Source of the DNA: Fomitopsis serialis
Taxonomy: Eukaryota > Basidiomycota > Agaricomycetes > Polyporales > Fomitopsidaceae
Assembly (NCBI RefSeq): GCF_022376445.1
Contig: NW_025955369.1
Span: 1-34,564, forward strand
DNA length: 34,564 nt
Direction: 5' to 3'
Below are positions 22,476-32,215 of this stretch, piece after piece. The notes below the pieces were generated by a model. The model ran no database searches and had not been told where the DNA came from. It saw only the letters and a program-made list of their open reading frames with translations. Each line of letters starts with the position of its first letter. Position 1 is the first letter of the stretch. The translations under genes were made by a program, and so were the position numbers.

Positions 22476-22489
22476 AGCGCCTAAGGGCG
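22476..22489 (+). promoter_or_regulatory. Candidate shared upstream box, gene 2 (AGCGCCTAAGGGCG)
   Basis: The box lies 89 bp before the ATG at 22565. It resembles 25297-25310 (GGCGCTTAAGGGTG) and 26767-26780 (GGCGCTTGAAGGTG). Confidence 0.4.
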
Positions 22490-22564
22490 AAAGTCGCGTC
22501 AAACACATTCCTGCGATCCTCAACCGCGTTCAACCACTAAAAACTGATCTCTGCACATCTCACT

Positions 22565-23744
22565 ATGCCTACCTCCGTCGACAATCGTCTGCTCAACATC
22601 GTGAAGGAGACTCTGGGCGTAACGGTACAACAAGTGTCGCAGTTCACGCGACGCTGCAAGCTCGGCCTCAAGATCGACCATGTCGCCGTCGTCTGCCTCG
22701 AGAGGGAGGGTCTGGGGGTGATTTTTGAATATGTGAGTAGTCTCCCCCGTGTAACGCCTTCTCTGATACGCTCTTTTCAGTGTCTTATGCACAACGGCTT
22801 CGGTTGCGCCGTGGGGAGGTGCCGCGTCCAGGCCGAGCAAGCAAACCTCGATCGCATGCGAGAACGCGCTGACCTCCTCCGCGACCCGCCTGTGAAGTTC
22901 GGCGGGTGGGTATTGATGGGGGCCGTTCCGGAGCTGTACGCACCTGGACCGGAGTCCGCGCAGCTGCGCCAGTTGCTGGAGCAGAGGCCGGGCTCAGGCG
23001 TACTAAGGCGCGGGCGTACGGTTCTGGTAGAAACGTTATTCTTTGTGACGGTGCGTAAGAGCCTCTTCTAAGCGTGTAACTGACTACTGATATATCTATT
23101 TGAACGGCCTACAGGACGCCGAAGATCCGGTCCCCATCCCCCTCATCGGGGTGATAGACTCCACGGGGATGGAGCTCGAGATCCCCGGGCCCGCCGTGCA
23201 GCCTGTGCTAGCGCAGGCGATTCCGCTTCTCAACCGCTACAAGGGCGTACGAGCGACCCGCAAGCCATGGCCCGTCTTCGACCTCTACAACCCGGCCTGG
23301 CAGACGTTCGTACCTTCGAAAATGAGCCCTACCTTCCCCGTTCGATTGCAACTCCCCCTACGCGACATCCCCGTGTTCAGGGACGCCACGGTCGAGCAAA
23401 CGGAGCACGTCCTCGACTACGCGAGGGGCCGGCGCGCCATCGACCCCATGTGCTCGTTGAAGTACGGCTTCATCGGGCTGGACTTTATCTGGCCTGTGGG
23501 CCTCCAGGAGCCGCGCACATACATGGAAGCCGCGTGGAACGTGTTCCCCTGGCCGTATCCGTTGGTCACCGTAGCTGTGCGACCACGGCTCGGCGAACCT
23601 GGCTGCGTGGTGAAACTGGCGGTGGAGCCAAGGGAGGAGCGTGCGGCTAGCGAGGAGAAGGACGAGGAGGGCGTGGACCTCGGCGTAGACGACGATTCTG
23701 AAGGGGAGGAACGGCTGTGGGAGCTGGATTCAGACGGGTACTAG
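22565..23744 (+). CDS. Tandem family protein 2
   Basis: Exons 22565-22732, 22781-23050 and 23115-23744 (355 aa) have introns of 48 and 64 nt, both phase 0. Domains by eye: N-terminal DNRLLNIV; DHVAVVCLE and IFEY at the exon 1 end; C..7..C at the start of exon 2 (CLMHNGFGC); KFGGWVLMGAVPELY; TVLVETLFFVT at the exon 2 end. Exon 3 runs PVPIPLIGVIDSTGMELEIP, FDLYNPAWQTFVPSK, FPVRLQLPLRDIPVF, DPMCSLKYGFIGLDFIWPVG, RTYMEAAWN and GEPGCVVKLAV, with an acidic tail ending LWELDSDGY. No known domain is recognised. There is no signal peptide or membrane segment, so it is probably cytosolic or nuclear. Confidence 0.9.
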
Positions 23745-23943
23745 TACTAAGGCTGACTTGTTGTGAATTTCATACGGTTGTGATTACTTGTAGCGCGTAA
23801 AATTGTATTCTACTCATGTATCTCTCTACGTGTAACCGGAGAAATGCTTCGGTTTGCTATCTATGTACGCCAGCACGACTTGTAGAAGGGTCTCTGCTGT
23901 TGAGCGAGCCATGGAACCTGATCAGCCGCAGCGCGCGGCGGTG

Positions 23944-23951
23944 GGCGCTTA
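23944..23951 (+). promoter_or_regulatory. Candidate shared upstream box, gene 3 (GGCGCTTA)
   Basis: The box lies 93 bp before the ATG at 24037. Only the GGCGCTTA core is kept. Confidence 0.3.
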
Positions 23952-24036
23952 TGATCATCTTCCGTCCAAACGTCTTGCGTCGACCTTCAGATCTGTCAAA
24001 CCAACACCCATCTCCTTCCAATCTTCTTGCACCGCT

Positions 24037-25151
24037 ATGTCTACCGCATCCCGCATCGACGACCGGCTCGTCAACATCATCGCTCAGACCGGACTACCTA
24101 CTTTTGAAGACGCTTGCATGCATTCCCGATCTTGCAAGATATGTCGGGTGATCGACCATGTCACGGTTGTCTGCCTCGAGAGGGAGCGCTTTGGGTGGTT
24201 ATTTGACTACGTGAGTGCTACGCCCGCAGTCTCATGATGTGCTACTGATGCTTGTCTCCAACGCGTTCGTCACTCAGTGTCCGATGTTCGACTTGACTGG
24301 GTGCCGCATGAAGCCCAGCAAAATCCAGGCGAGCGAGGAAGACCTAGGCTCAATGATGGAATACGCGTACAAGTTGGGTAGCCCTCCCAGGTTCGGCGGG
24401 TGGGTTCTTATGGGCGCGATCTACGACTTCTACGGCGTCATGCGTCCGCGGCCTCTGATAGATATGTGGCCGGAGAGTACCGCATCGGCGCAAGGGAGGA
24501 CGGCGCTGGTTGAGGCAATGGTTTACGTTCAGGTACGTGGTAACCCTCACTGATGTTGGCGCGCTCACTGAACACCGTGTACAGAACGGCTATACGCCTG
24601 TATCCGTTCCGCTCATCGGCGAAGTCAACGCGACGGGCTCGGAGATCGTGATACCGGGACCGTCTGAGCAACCGATGCTCGCTCAAATGTTCCCGAAGCT
24701 GAACGAATTCAAGCCACGGGAGTTCCCAACGTACGCTGAGATGCTCGAGCCGCGAGTAACGACCTTCGACCGTTACAACGCGTCGACGCAGACGTTTGAG
24801 CCGTCGCGTCTGCACCAGACGTTTCCGATCCGCCTCCCCCTCCCCCTGGACAACATCCTCGTCCTCAAAGATTCGACGGTGCGGCTTACGCTGTATTCCC
24901 AGAACTACGCCACGGGGGAACAGCCCGTTCATCCGATGTGCTCGATGAAGTATAACTTCATCGAGCTGAATTGGATCTGGCCTGTAGGCCTGGGGAAGCG
25001 TCGCGAGATCATGGAGGCTAAATGGGCCGTGGTGACGAGAGAGGCTCCGATGGGCATAGGGGCAGAGCGGGCGCGAGTGGGGGAAGTGGGCTGTGTTGTG
25101 AGGACGGCGGCGGAAGGGAGGGAGGGCCGCTTCAGCATAGATAGAGCGTAG
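24037..25151 (+). CDS. Tandem family protein 3
   Basis: Exons 24037-24210, 24278-24532 and 24585-25151 (331 aa) have introns of 67 and 52 nt in phase 0. The N-terminus has a Cys cluster (ACMHSRSCKIC) before DHVTVVCLE. Exon 1 ends LFDY. Exon 2 begins CPMFDLTGCRMKPSK and contains RFGGWVLMGAIYDFYG and TALVEAMVYVQ. Exon 3 contains SVPLIGEVNATGSEIVIPGP, FDRYNASTQTFEPS, FPIRLPLPLDNILVL, HPMCSMKYNFIELNWIWPVG and GEVGCVVRTA. It lacks the acidic WEL tail of members 2 and 5. Intact and unrecognised; closest by eye to member 4. Confidence 0.9.
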
Positions 25152-25182
25152 ATTTGTGCGATGACGACTGGAAGTAGTGGAC

Positions 25183-25224
25183 AGTTCTGAATGTATATTA
25201 CGGTGTATTACTTGCTATTGATGC
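25183..25224 (+). repeat. 42-bp repeat downstream of gene 3 (copy A)
   Basis: This matches 28176-28217 downstream of gene 5 at about 38 of 42 positions, same orientation (core GTGTATTACTTGC). It lies 32 bp after the stop of gene 3, so it is probably in the 3' UTR or polyadenylation region. Confidence 0.75.
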
Positions 25225-25296
25225 CAGGCTTCTCATATTTTACGATTTCTGAGGACCCATGAGCTTAACAATCTCCTATGAGTGGCCGGCGATATC

Positions 25297-25310
25297 GGCG
25301 CTTAAGGGTG
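25297..25310 (+). promoter_or_regulatory. Candidate shared upstream box, gene 4 (GGCGCTTAAGGGTG)
   Basis: The box lies 76 bp before the ATG at 25373. It is one of the two best matches in the set. Confidence 0.4.
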
Positions 25311-25372
25311 GCGTTCGCTCATAGGCCTTTACGCCACTCTCAGACATCTCTCAACTCAACCTCCATCACGCT

Positions 25373-26515
25373 ATGTCGACCCCGATTCCTGTTGACCGAA
25401 ACCTCATCGCCATCCTCGGTGAGCATGGACCTGGATTTGAGCTGGCCTGTGCAAGATCGCAGGAGTGCATGGTCTGCCGCGGGATTGACCACGTCACCGT
25501 GGTGTGCCTAGAGGAGGCGCACTTTGGCATGCTCTTCGATTATGTGTGTACCGGTTCAAACTACTCATCAACACAACTTCCGTCTGACATGATGTCATGT
25601 TTCAGTGCTTATTGCCCAACAACTCTCGTTGCCCCATGAAGCTCAGTCGCGTCCAGTCGTCCGAACAGGAGAGAGCTTTCATGCTCCAGCGCGCGAAGGA
25701 ACTCAAAGGCGGTCCCCCGAGGTTCGGCGGATGGGTATACATGGGGATGATGCGCGAGTTTTGGAAAGAGACCAACAGGGGCAAGGCTTGTTTATCCCTG
25801 TTCTCCCCAAGCAGCGCGTGGGCGGAAGGGCGGACAGCACTGGTGGAGGCCCAGATCTACGTTGATGTGCGTGGCAATCCTCTTCTAATCTCTGCATACT
25901 ACTTACAAACGTGTGGGTGACGAACAGACAAAGTTCGTTCCGATCCCCATGCCTCTCCTGGGGGAGATCAACGATGCGGGATCGGAAATGATCATACGAG
26001 GGCCAAGCTTTCAGCCCCTCTTAATGCAGCTTGTTCCGGGTCTGAACCCGTTCAAACGACAACCAAGATCAGGCCCCCGTCCCGTCCCGAGCCTCGACAT
26101 CTACGACCCGGCCCTGGAGACGTTTGGTCCACCAAAGACGAGCCGATTCTTCTGTCTTCGTCTTCCCCTCCCTCTCACCAGCGTCCCGGTGCTGAAGCTC
26201 TCGAGCATTGCGATGACACCGTACGTGATGGACTACGCTGCCAGAGCGCTCACAATGCCGCCCATGTGCTCGATGAAGCGCAACTTCATCGAAGTGGACT
26301 GGATCTGGCCGGTAGGACTTGCCAAGCCTCGCGAATACCTGGAGGCAGAGTGGAGGGTGGTGAGGATGCCTGATCCCATGGGTCTGGTGGCAGTGCGTCC
26401 GCGACCTGGACAGCCGGGGTGTCAGGTGCGACGGGCAGGCGAGGGCAAGGAGGTGCGCTGGGAGAAGCTCATTAAACTGGGCTCGGACGCGGAGAACCCC
26501 ATCGTTGTAGTCTGA
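25373..26515 (+). CDS. Tandem family protein 4
   Basis: Exons 25373-25543, 25606-25866 and 25928-26515 (339 aa) have introns of 62 and 61 nt in phase 0. Motifs: DRNLIAILG, the Cys cluster ACARSQECMVC, GIDHVTVVCLEE, LFDY, CLLPNNSRCPMK, RFGGWVYMGMM, TALVEAQIYVD, PIPMPLLGEINDAGSEMII, LDIYDPALETFGP, PLPLTSVPVLKLS, PPMCSMKRNFIEVDWIWPVG, REYLEAEWRVV and GQPGCQVRRA. The exon 1 donor is GTGTGT, weaker than the GTGAGT used by its sisters. Intact and unrecognised. Confidence 0.9.
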
Positions 26516-26885
26516 ATGGGAGAGGGGTGTAGGGACGGAAGAGGTGCGGTTTGTGGGGGGAAAGCTAAGATTTTGTAACGTCTATTGTATTGATTGCTTT
26601 CATTGAAATCTTACATGCTTGTGGTGAACAACAACCTACTGAGACATAAGACGGCAGGCCCATAAGAGGCGCACAGGTGAATCAAAGCACCAAACCGGAG
26701 CGACGTCTCAAGATCTCAATGCTCTTCTGGGCGCCTGAGATGTGGCCCAGCGCCTTGTGTGGCTTCGGCGCTTGAAGGTGAGAACTTGCTTATAAACGAT
26801 TATCTGCAACTCAAACGTCTTCAAAGCGGTCGCAACCTTCTTTCGACACATCCCAACACTTGCTCACTCCCCATTCCATCTCACT
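26516..26885. other. Intergenic between array genes 4 and 5
   Basis: The segment holds the 3' flank of gene 4 and the promoter region of gene 5, with the shared box at 26767-26780 and TATAAA at 26791-26796. No other ORF is supported. Confidence 0.5.
26767..26796 (+). promoter_or_regulatory. Candidate promoter of gene 5: shared box and TATA
   Basis: GGCGCTTGAAGGTG (26767-26780) lies 119 bp before the ATG, followed by TATAAA at 26791-26796. The box matches that of gene 4 in 12 of 14 positions. Confidence 0.45.
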
Positions 26886-28071
26886 ATGGTTGCATCGCCG
26901 ATCGTTGACAGTCGCCTTCTCTCCATAATTGCGGACGACACGCTTTACGGATTTGAAGCCAACTGCAGATACGCAACACCGTGCCCCATGGCCCCAAACG
27001 TCGACCACGTTACGGTGCTCTGCCTGGATAAGGATCACTTCGGGGAATACTATGACTATGTGAGTACTTCTGAAGTATCCGAGCAGCGTCGTGCTTCATT
27101 CTTTTCCCTCCAGTGCCTAACCGATCAATGTCCGATGAGTCTCAGTTCTTACCAGACGAATCCAGACGACGTCGACACGATGCTGGAGCGCGCCGTCGAG
27201 CTGCGCGACCCCCCAGCCAAGTTTGGGGGATGGATCTTCATGGGCGCCGTCCCTTCCATGTACCGGGACGGTAACCTCCTACGTCGTCTTCTGAGTCCGA
27301 CGCCAGTCCCCGGGGCGCGAAGGCAACCGAGAGCAGTGTTGGTTGAGGGGCTGTTCTTTGTGTCGGTGCGTCTCAAATGTCTTGCGACATAGCTCCATTG
27401 TTCACAGTCATGTCTTTGGCAACGTACAGGACGGGTCTGACCCAGTCTCAGTGCCTCTCATTGGGGTTGTCGACGCCACTGGGAAGGAGATAACCATCCC
27501 TGGGCCGCTCGAGCAGCCCATCCTGCGTCAGGGACTACGGGACGCAAACAATGATAAGCCTGTGCCGAAGGGGAAGAGCCTTGCAACCTTCGACCTGTAC
27601 GACCCCGCGCTGCAGACGTTCAGGCCGCATCGCATGGAGGAGACGTTCCCCATCCGCCTGACGCTCCCTCTGCGGAGTGTGCCGGTTTTCAGGCAATCAG
27701 AGGTCCAGATGACCGTTTTTGCGCATAGGTATGCGACGGGCCGGCCGATTGTGGGCAGGAAGCCCATGTGTTCCATGAAGTACAACTTCATGGGCCTGGA
27801 CTGGATTTGGCCGGTGGGTCTCCCCGAGCGCCGCAGCTACATGGAGGCGTCCTGGACGCATGTGGTGCGGGGGTGGCCTTCGTACAAGCGGATTGCCATT
27901 CGGCCGGAAGTTGGAGAGGATGGGTGCATTGTGAAGTTGGCAGGGGAAGGCGTGGAGGCGGGCGTGCAGCCGAAAATGGAGGAGGATATTGACGGCGATG
28001 AACTGGGGGGAGAGGAGGTCTGGGAGCTCGGTTCCGATGGGTTGTACCACATTCAAGTTGTCTCTGCCTAA
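26886..28071 (+). CDS. Tandem family protein 5
   Basis: Exons 26886-27059, 27114-27365 and 27430-28071 (355 aa) have introns of 54 and 64 nt in phase 0. Motifs: DSRLLSIIADD, VDHVTVLCLDK, YYDY, CLTDQCPMSLSS, KFGGWIFMGAVPSMY, AVLVEGLFFVS, SVPLIGVVDATGKEITIPGP, FDLYDPALQTFRP, FPIRLTLPLRSVPVF, KPMCSMKYNFMGLDWIWPVG, RSYMEASWTHV, GEDGCIVKLAGEG and an acidic tail with VWELGSDGLYHIQ. Motif sharing (FFVT/FFVS, WEL-SDG tail) groups it with member 2. Intact and unrecognised. Confidence 0.9.
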
Positions 28072-28435
28072 TTTACTTCACGTTTCTGTTCTACCGTGAC
28101 GTATGTGTTTCTATTCTTCCAAACTGCATGCATAGTATAAAGTGTCCTACGTCCGTCTATTTGTACCAGTCCAGTAGTTCTGATTGTATATAACAGTGTA
28201 TTACTTGCCATTGATGCGTGAGATGTTCAATGCTTGGACTTGATTTGATGAATGATTGAACTTGGTTGGCCAAAGCGCTTTATAGTGCACCAGCAGCGGA
28301 AACATTTTAAACCTCAAACCAGATGGTAGAACCAGTTATCATTGCTATGCAAACGGAAAAAGCTGCCTCAAGACGTTACAGAACCTTGCAACCACTCTCG
28401 ACCTGTTCCAATACATTGGAAGGTGTCCCAACGGG
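28072..28435. other. Intergenic between array gene 5 and gypsy fragment
   Basis: No gene is supported. The segment contains the 42-bp repeat at 28176-28217 and, after about 28218, AT-richer sequence leading to the broken 5' edge of the gypsy fragment. No LTR or PBS was seen, so that element lost its 5' end here. Confidence 0.5.
28176..28217 (+). repeat. 42-bp repeat downstream of gene 5 (copy B)
   Basis: Same sequence as 25183-25224 with about four to five substitutions. It lies 105 bp after the stop of gene 5. Confidence 0.75.
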
Positions 28436-29977
28436 TTGAAGGTTTTCCTAATCTGTTGGGCGCCCCAAGTGTTTTTCCTGATGCATCCCGGACGTGCTCG
28501 AAGACTTTCACTCTCAGACGACCTAGAGTCTCGAGTCTTTGGCTCTCCTCTACCGTCCCTAACGCCGTCGCCGCCTCTCGAAGGAGAGGACCTCAGTTCA
28601 GCCACGCCGATCATGACACGTAGTGGAGCCACCACCTCACGTCTACCTTTACCCACTCGTCGCAGAGCGTCGTTAGCCCCTCCAGGACCAGAGTCGTCCA
28701 AGCCGCGAAGGACTTCGACCAGCGACAACCAAAACCCTTCGAACGATCCACCAAATCCTTCGAACCCTCCGAACACCGATACGAACATGTCCGAAGCAGC
28801 AGCACAAGCTTCGAAGGCGGCTTCCATGCCTGCCCGCGGTCACTCGACCGCGCCGGTCTTTGATGAGTCAGAACCCTTCGCGTTCAACCGTTTCTTCCAG
28901 GACCTCGAGACCCACTTCACGCGATGCGGGATCACCACCAATGCGGACAAGAAGTCATGGGCCGTTCGGTACCCGCCGATACGGGTCTCGGACCTGTGGA
29001 TGATGCAGCCAACGTACAAGGATGCTACGAAGACGTACGACGAGTTCAAGACAGCTCTTCGAACACTCTACCCGGGTGCCGACGATCAACACAAGTATTC
29101 GACGGACGACCTCGACAAGGTAGTCCAGGAACGTCAGAGGCTTGGTCTGAGCAACGCGCTCAACCTCGCCGCTTATTATCGTGATTTCTACATGATCTCC
29201 GAGTACCTCATCGCTCAGGGTTCCCTCTCGACGCTCGAACAAGATCGAAGGTTCCAGCAAGGCTTTCCCCCAGCGCTTTGGGGACCGATTGAACAACACT
29301 TGTTCATGAAGAACCCCGACCACTCGAGACGCAAGCCATGGACCTTCGCGCAGATCTACATCGCCGCTCAATGGGTCCTAGACGGCCCTACCCCCGCTTC
29401 GACGTTTCAGCAAGTCATAGTCCAATCTTCGAACGTCCCCTCAGGTCCTTCAAACGCCGCACCATCTAATTCGTCTGGCGTTAAGAACGAAGACCTCCTA
29501 CCAGTCTTGCAGACGCTGATCAAGACTCTCGAGGCTCAGCAGTTTAGGAGTCGGTCCCCCGGACCACCAGGCGGTAGAGACGGCCCTCACTGCTTCTACT
29601 GCGGTCGTTCGGGCTGTCGCATCAACGACTGCGAAATGTTCGAAGACGACACCAAGAAGGGCTTGTGCCGGAGGAACCCAGACGGCAAGGTCGTGTCGTT
29701 CGACGGTCGATTCATGAGCAGGAGAGAGGGCGAGACCCTCTGCGACGCCATCTATGAGTACGCGCGCCGCACCGGCAAGGTCGGACTTAACACGAACACT
29801 TCGAACGGTTCGGGCGGTGCCACCCAAGGTTCGACTACCTCACAGCTACTATACGAAGCGATCGAGACCCCGCCGACTGCGACGTATGCCTTAGACATCG
29901 GCGAGACCAGCTGTCACATATCACGGAAGTCTACGCCCAAGAGCAGCGGAAGAAGCACGTGTTCGACGGTGTCATGA
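28436..29977 (+). pseudogene. gypsy gag polyprotein (capsid and zinc knuckle)
   Basis: After a Ser/Pro/Arg-rich N-terminus (MTRSGATTSRLPLPTRRRAS) comes the capsid: MPARGHSTAPVFD, FNRFFQDLETHFTRCGI, FKTALRTLYPGAD, YYRDFYMISEYLI and FQQGFPPALWGPIEQHLF. The knuckle is CFYCGRSGCRINDC, in which the usual histidine is replaced by cysteine (C-X2-C-X4-C-X4-C). KKGLCRRNPDGKVV follows, a conserved post-knuckle motif in basidiomycete gypsy gags. The frame is lost near 29910, where the homologous continuation (HITEVYAQEQRKKH) lies in another frame. Start choice is uncertain because the 5' edge is broken; the first in-frame ATG may lie in flanking DNA. Confidence 0.85.
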
Positions 29978-31004
29978 TTGACAAGAGGCCGCAGCGTTCC
30001 ACAGCCCGTCCTGCGAACTTGCCCACCGATAAGTCACGAGCTCCGGACTCCCGAGGCTCTTCGAAGGAGCGTACTGTACGCTTCGCTTCGCCGCCTGTGT
30101 CAAGTCAGCAAACAGCACCGATCGAGACCCCAACCACGCGTTCGAAGAGTGTAGAGCGTGCAGGTCCGCCACCGAGAGCTCCGACGCCACCTGCAGAGTC
30201 TAGGCCGAGCGTCCAGGCCTCGGCGCCACCAGCACAGTCAGCCTCGGCGCCATCAGCGCAGTCAGTGCCCAACAAGGAGAGTCCAATCCATCCCTTCGCA
30301 AATGTTCGGGACGCGACCTATGCACCGCCGACGACCCGAAACTTCGGAGCAGCGCCTACGAAGTTTAAGAACCGGGACGGCTCGTATACGAATCTTGCAC
30401 CTGTAGTTCAGGCCCAGCTGGCCGAGTCCGTCTTCAAGCGCTCCATGAGCACGCCAACGGTCCCGCTGACCATCGAGGAGTTGCTGAGCATCTCGCCCGA
30501 GCTTCGGAACCGCTATCGCGAAGCTGTGACGCCCCGAAGAGTGACGCACGACTCGAACCCGACCTCGACGAACATGGCTGCGTTCGAAGAACTTCCGACA
30601 CACGACCCTGCGTTAGTAGACTGCCACGACAACGAGCTTGACCCAGACGCAACCATCATCCCAGACTCGTACGAGACGTACCTGAGGGTGTTGCCTCGAG
30701 GCGCGATACCTAGTGAACTCACTGTAGCGGCCGAGTCCCATTCGCTTTGAACGATCGACCTCACGATCGATCGTAAGGAGAAGGTAGCCTGCATTCTCGA
30801 TCCCAGTTCCCAGGTCATCTGCATGTCGGAAGCACTGTGCTATCATCTCGGTTTATCATTCGACCCGACCATCGTACTCAGCATGCAATCCGCGAACGGT
30901 GGAGTCGACCGTTCGCTCGGACTTGTTCGGAACGTACCATGTCAAGTCGGCCCAATCACCTTGTATCTCCAGATCCACGTCATCAAGCGCGCGTCGTACG
31001 ACGT
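29914..31004 (+). pseudogene. gypsy gag-pol linker and N-terminal protease
   Basis: A Pro/Ala/Ser-rich linker is followed by NREGSYT-like and ELLSISPELRNRYREAV segments that typically precede the protease. The protease then reads ACILDPSSQVICMSEALC (aspartate in LDPSS), LGLSFDPTIVLSMQSANGG and LGLVRNVPCQVG. It ends inside ASYDVV at the junction with the next element. TGA at 30748-30750 interrupts the frame where arginine CGA is the likely ancestral codon. The catalytic aspartate is present, but the flap and C-terminal part are missing. Confidence 0.8.
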
Positions 31005-31192
31005 TGTGGGGAAGCCCCACAGAGCAGGCCCGGAACCAACGGATATAGGGCACACGACCACAGGAGACAACAGACGACGTTACACACGGAAGGAATGTCG
31101 AAGGATAGGTTACCCAGGCAGCACGACCGGAAAGCAACTCGGTAGGGCAACCGGAGGCAGCCGTGGACGGCACCGGAGGGTACAGGAACGAA

Positions 31193-32004
31193 CTACCCCT
31201 CACGCACACTCTCCCCCTCATCCATTAAATCAGTCTCGGTCTCAGTTTCGACACCCGCATCCTCGAAGTCGTCACTAGTACGCGCCGGAGGGAACTGAAG
31301 GCGACGCGGAATGCCGGAATAGTCAGCGTCCGGAACGTACACGCCACGTGAAAGACGATCATGCACGCCGGCAACACTGGACGCCAGGGCGGAGAGAATA
31401 CGGCGGGTGTGTTGGGCCTCGGACTGAAAGGAGGCGGATGCGTCACGTTGAACGGTAGCGTAACGCTGGAGCTGGGAGATGAGCGCGTCGAGGCCGTCGG
31501 AGGAAGCCCGGAGGGGGGAGAGCTGCATGGGCCTCTCGAGGTACCGGACCGGGAGCAACGGACGGCCCACTTCGACATCGGACTGCTCAACAGCGACGCG
31601 GTTGGCGGACCAGGCGATAGCAGGGTACGGCTCGCCAATGACGCTATGCTCGGACGCGATGGTCGAGAACACCTGGTCAAGGTAGTCGATCAGTTCCTGG
31701 ACGTCGGAGAACCGGCGGATGAGAGGGAGGGACGCGTCGCCATGCGCGGTAGCTCGCGCCCGGGAGTCGAAGAGCATGCGCTACGTACCGGAAGGAGGAT
31801 CAGCCCGCCGGACGGGGAATAGACGAGAAGAATATCACCCACGATGATCCAGCGGGCGCCGTGGGCCCAGGCCAACCATTCGGTAGGACTGTCAGCGACA
31901 AGACGCGGCTCGACGACTCGTTCATCCCGGAGGAGAGCGAGAAGACGGTAGAAGCGAGTGGAGTAGACGATGGCGGAGGGATTGGGTGGGGCATCGGACG
32001 GCAT
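31193..32004 (-). CDS. Antisense ORF of the LTR region (copy 2)
   Basis: Frames 31690-32004 and 31193-31777 overlap and together encode a protein homologous to the ORF at 5270-6057. Start MPSDAPPNPSAIVYSTRFYR; then ADSPTEWLAWAHGARWIIVG, DILLVYSPSGG, LPVRSACSSTPGREL, and in the second frame RRFSDVQELIDYLDQVF, GEPYPAIAWSANRVAVEQ, QLQRYATVQRDASASFQSEA and an acidic tail. The middle has heptad-like spacing suggesting coiled coil. A one-base frame change lies near 31740, at the same place as in copy 1. The ORF diverges from gag across a purine-to-pyrimidine switch near 32166, as expected for divergent transcription. Function is unknown; no catalytic motif is seen. Confidence 0.65.
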
Positions 32005-32215
32005 GGCACTGGACGGGAGACGGTAAAGGAAGGGAAGGAGGGGGCTTAAGAGGGACCGGAGGGAACGGGTGAGTACGGAGAAGGGTGCCAGCGAGGCGGG
32101 GGCGTGGGATAGCGAGCCGGAGGGGACATAAGGGAGGGAGCCGGGGGCCGGATGGGGGGGAGATCCTACCTACCTACCACCTAGGAGTAGAGAGCGAGCT
32201 CAACGGCGATTCCCT

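Larger units (their letters stand above)
28436..31004 (+). mobile_element. Truncated Ty3/gypsy element, gag-protease fragment
   Basis: The segment reads gag capsid, zinc knuckle, linker and the beginning of an aspartic protease on the plus strand. It then stops exactly where an LTR-like sequence (TGTGGGG, 31005) begins. No LTR or PBS precedes it. It carries one frameshift (about 29910) and one TGA (30748-30750), and lacks RT and integrase. Its gag is diverged from that at 33066, so the two elements belong to different families or subfamilies. Confidence 0.85.

Noticed and set aside
21049..28071. Array proteins as MYND-type or other known zinc-finger proteins
   Set aside because: Conserved cysteines exist, but their spacing varies between members and does not fit a known finger pattern.
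28345..28827. 160-codon minus-strand ORF over the gag N-terminus
   Set aside because: It is antisense to a gag with clear capsid motifs downstream and lacks similarity to the other antisense ORFs.
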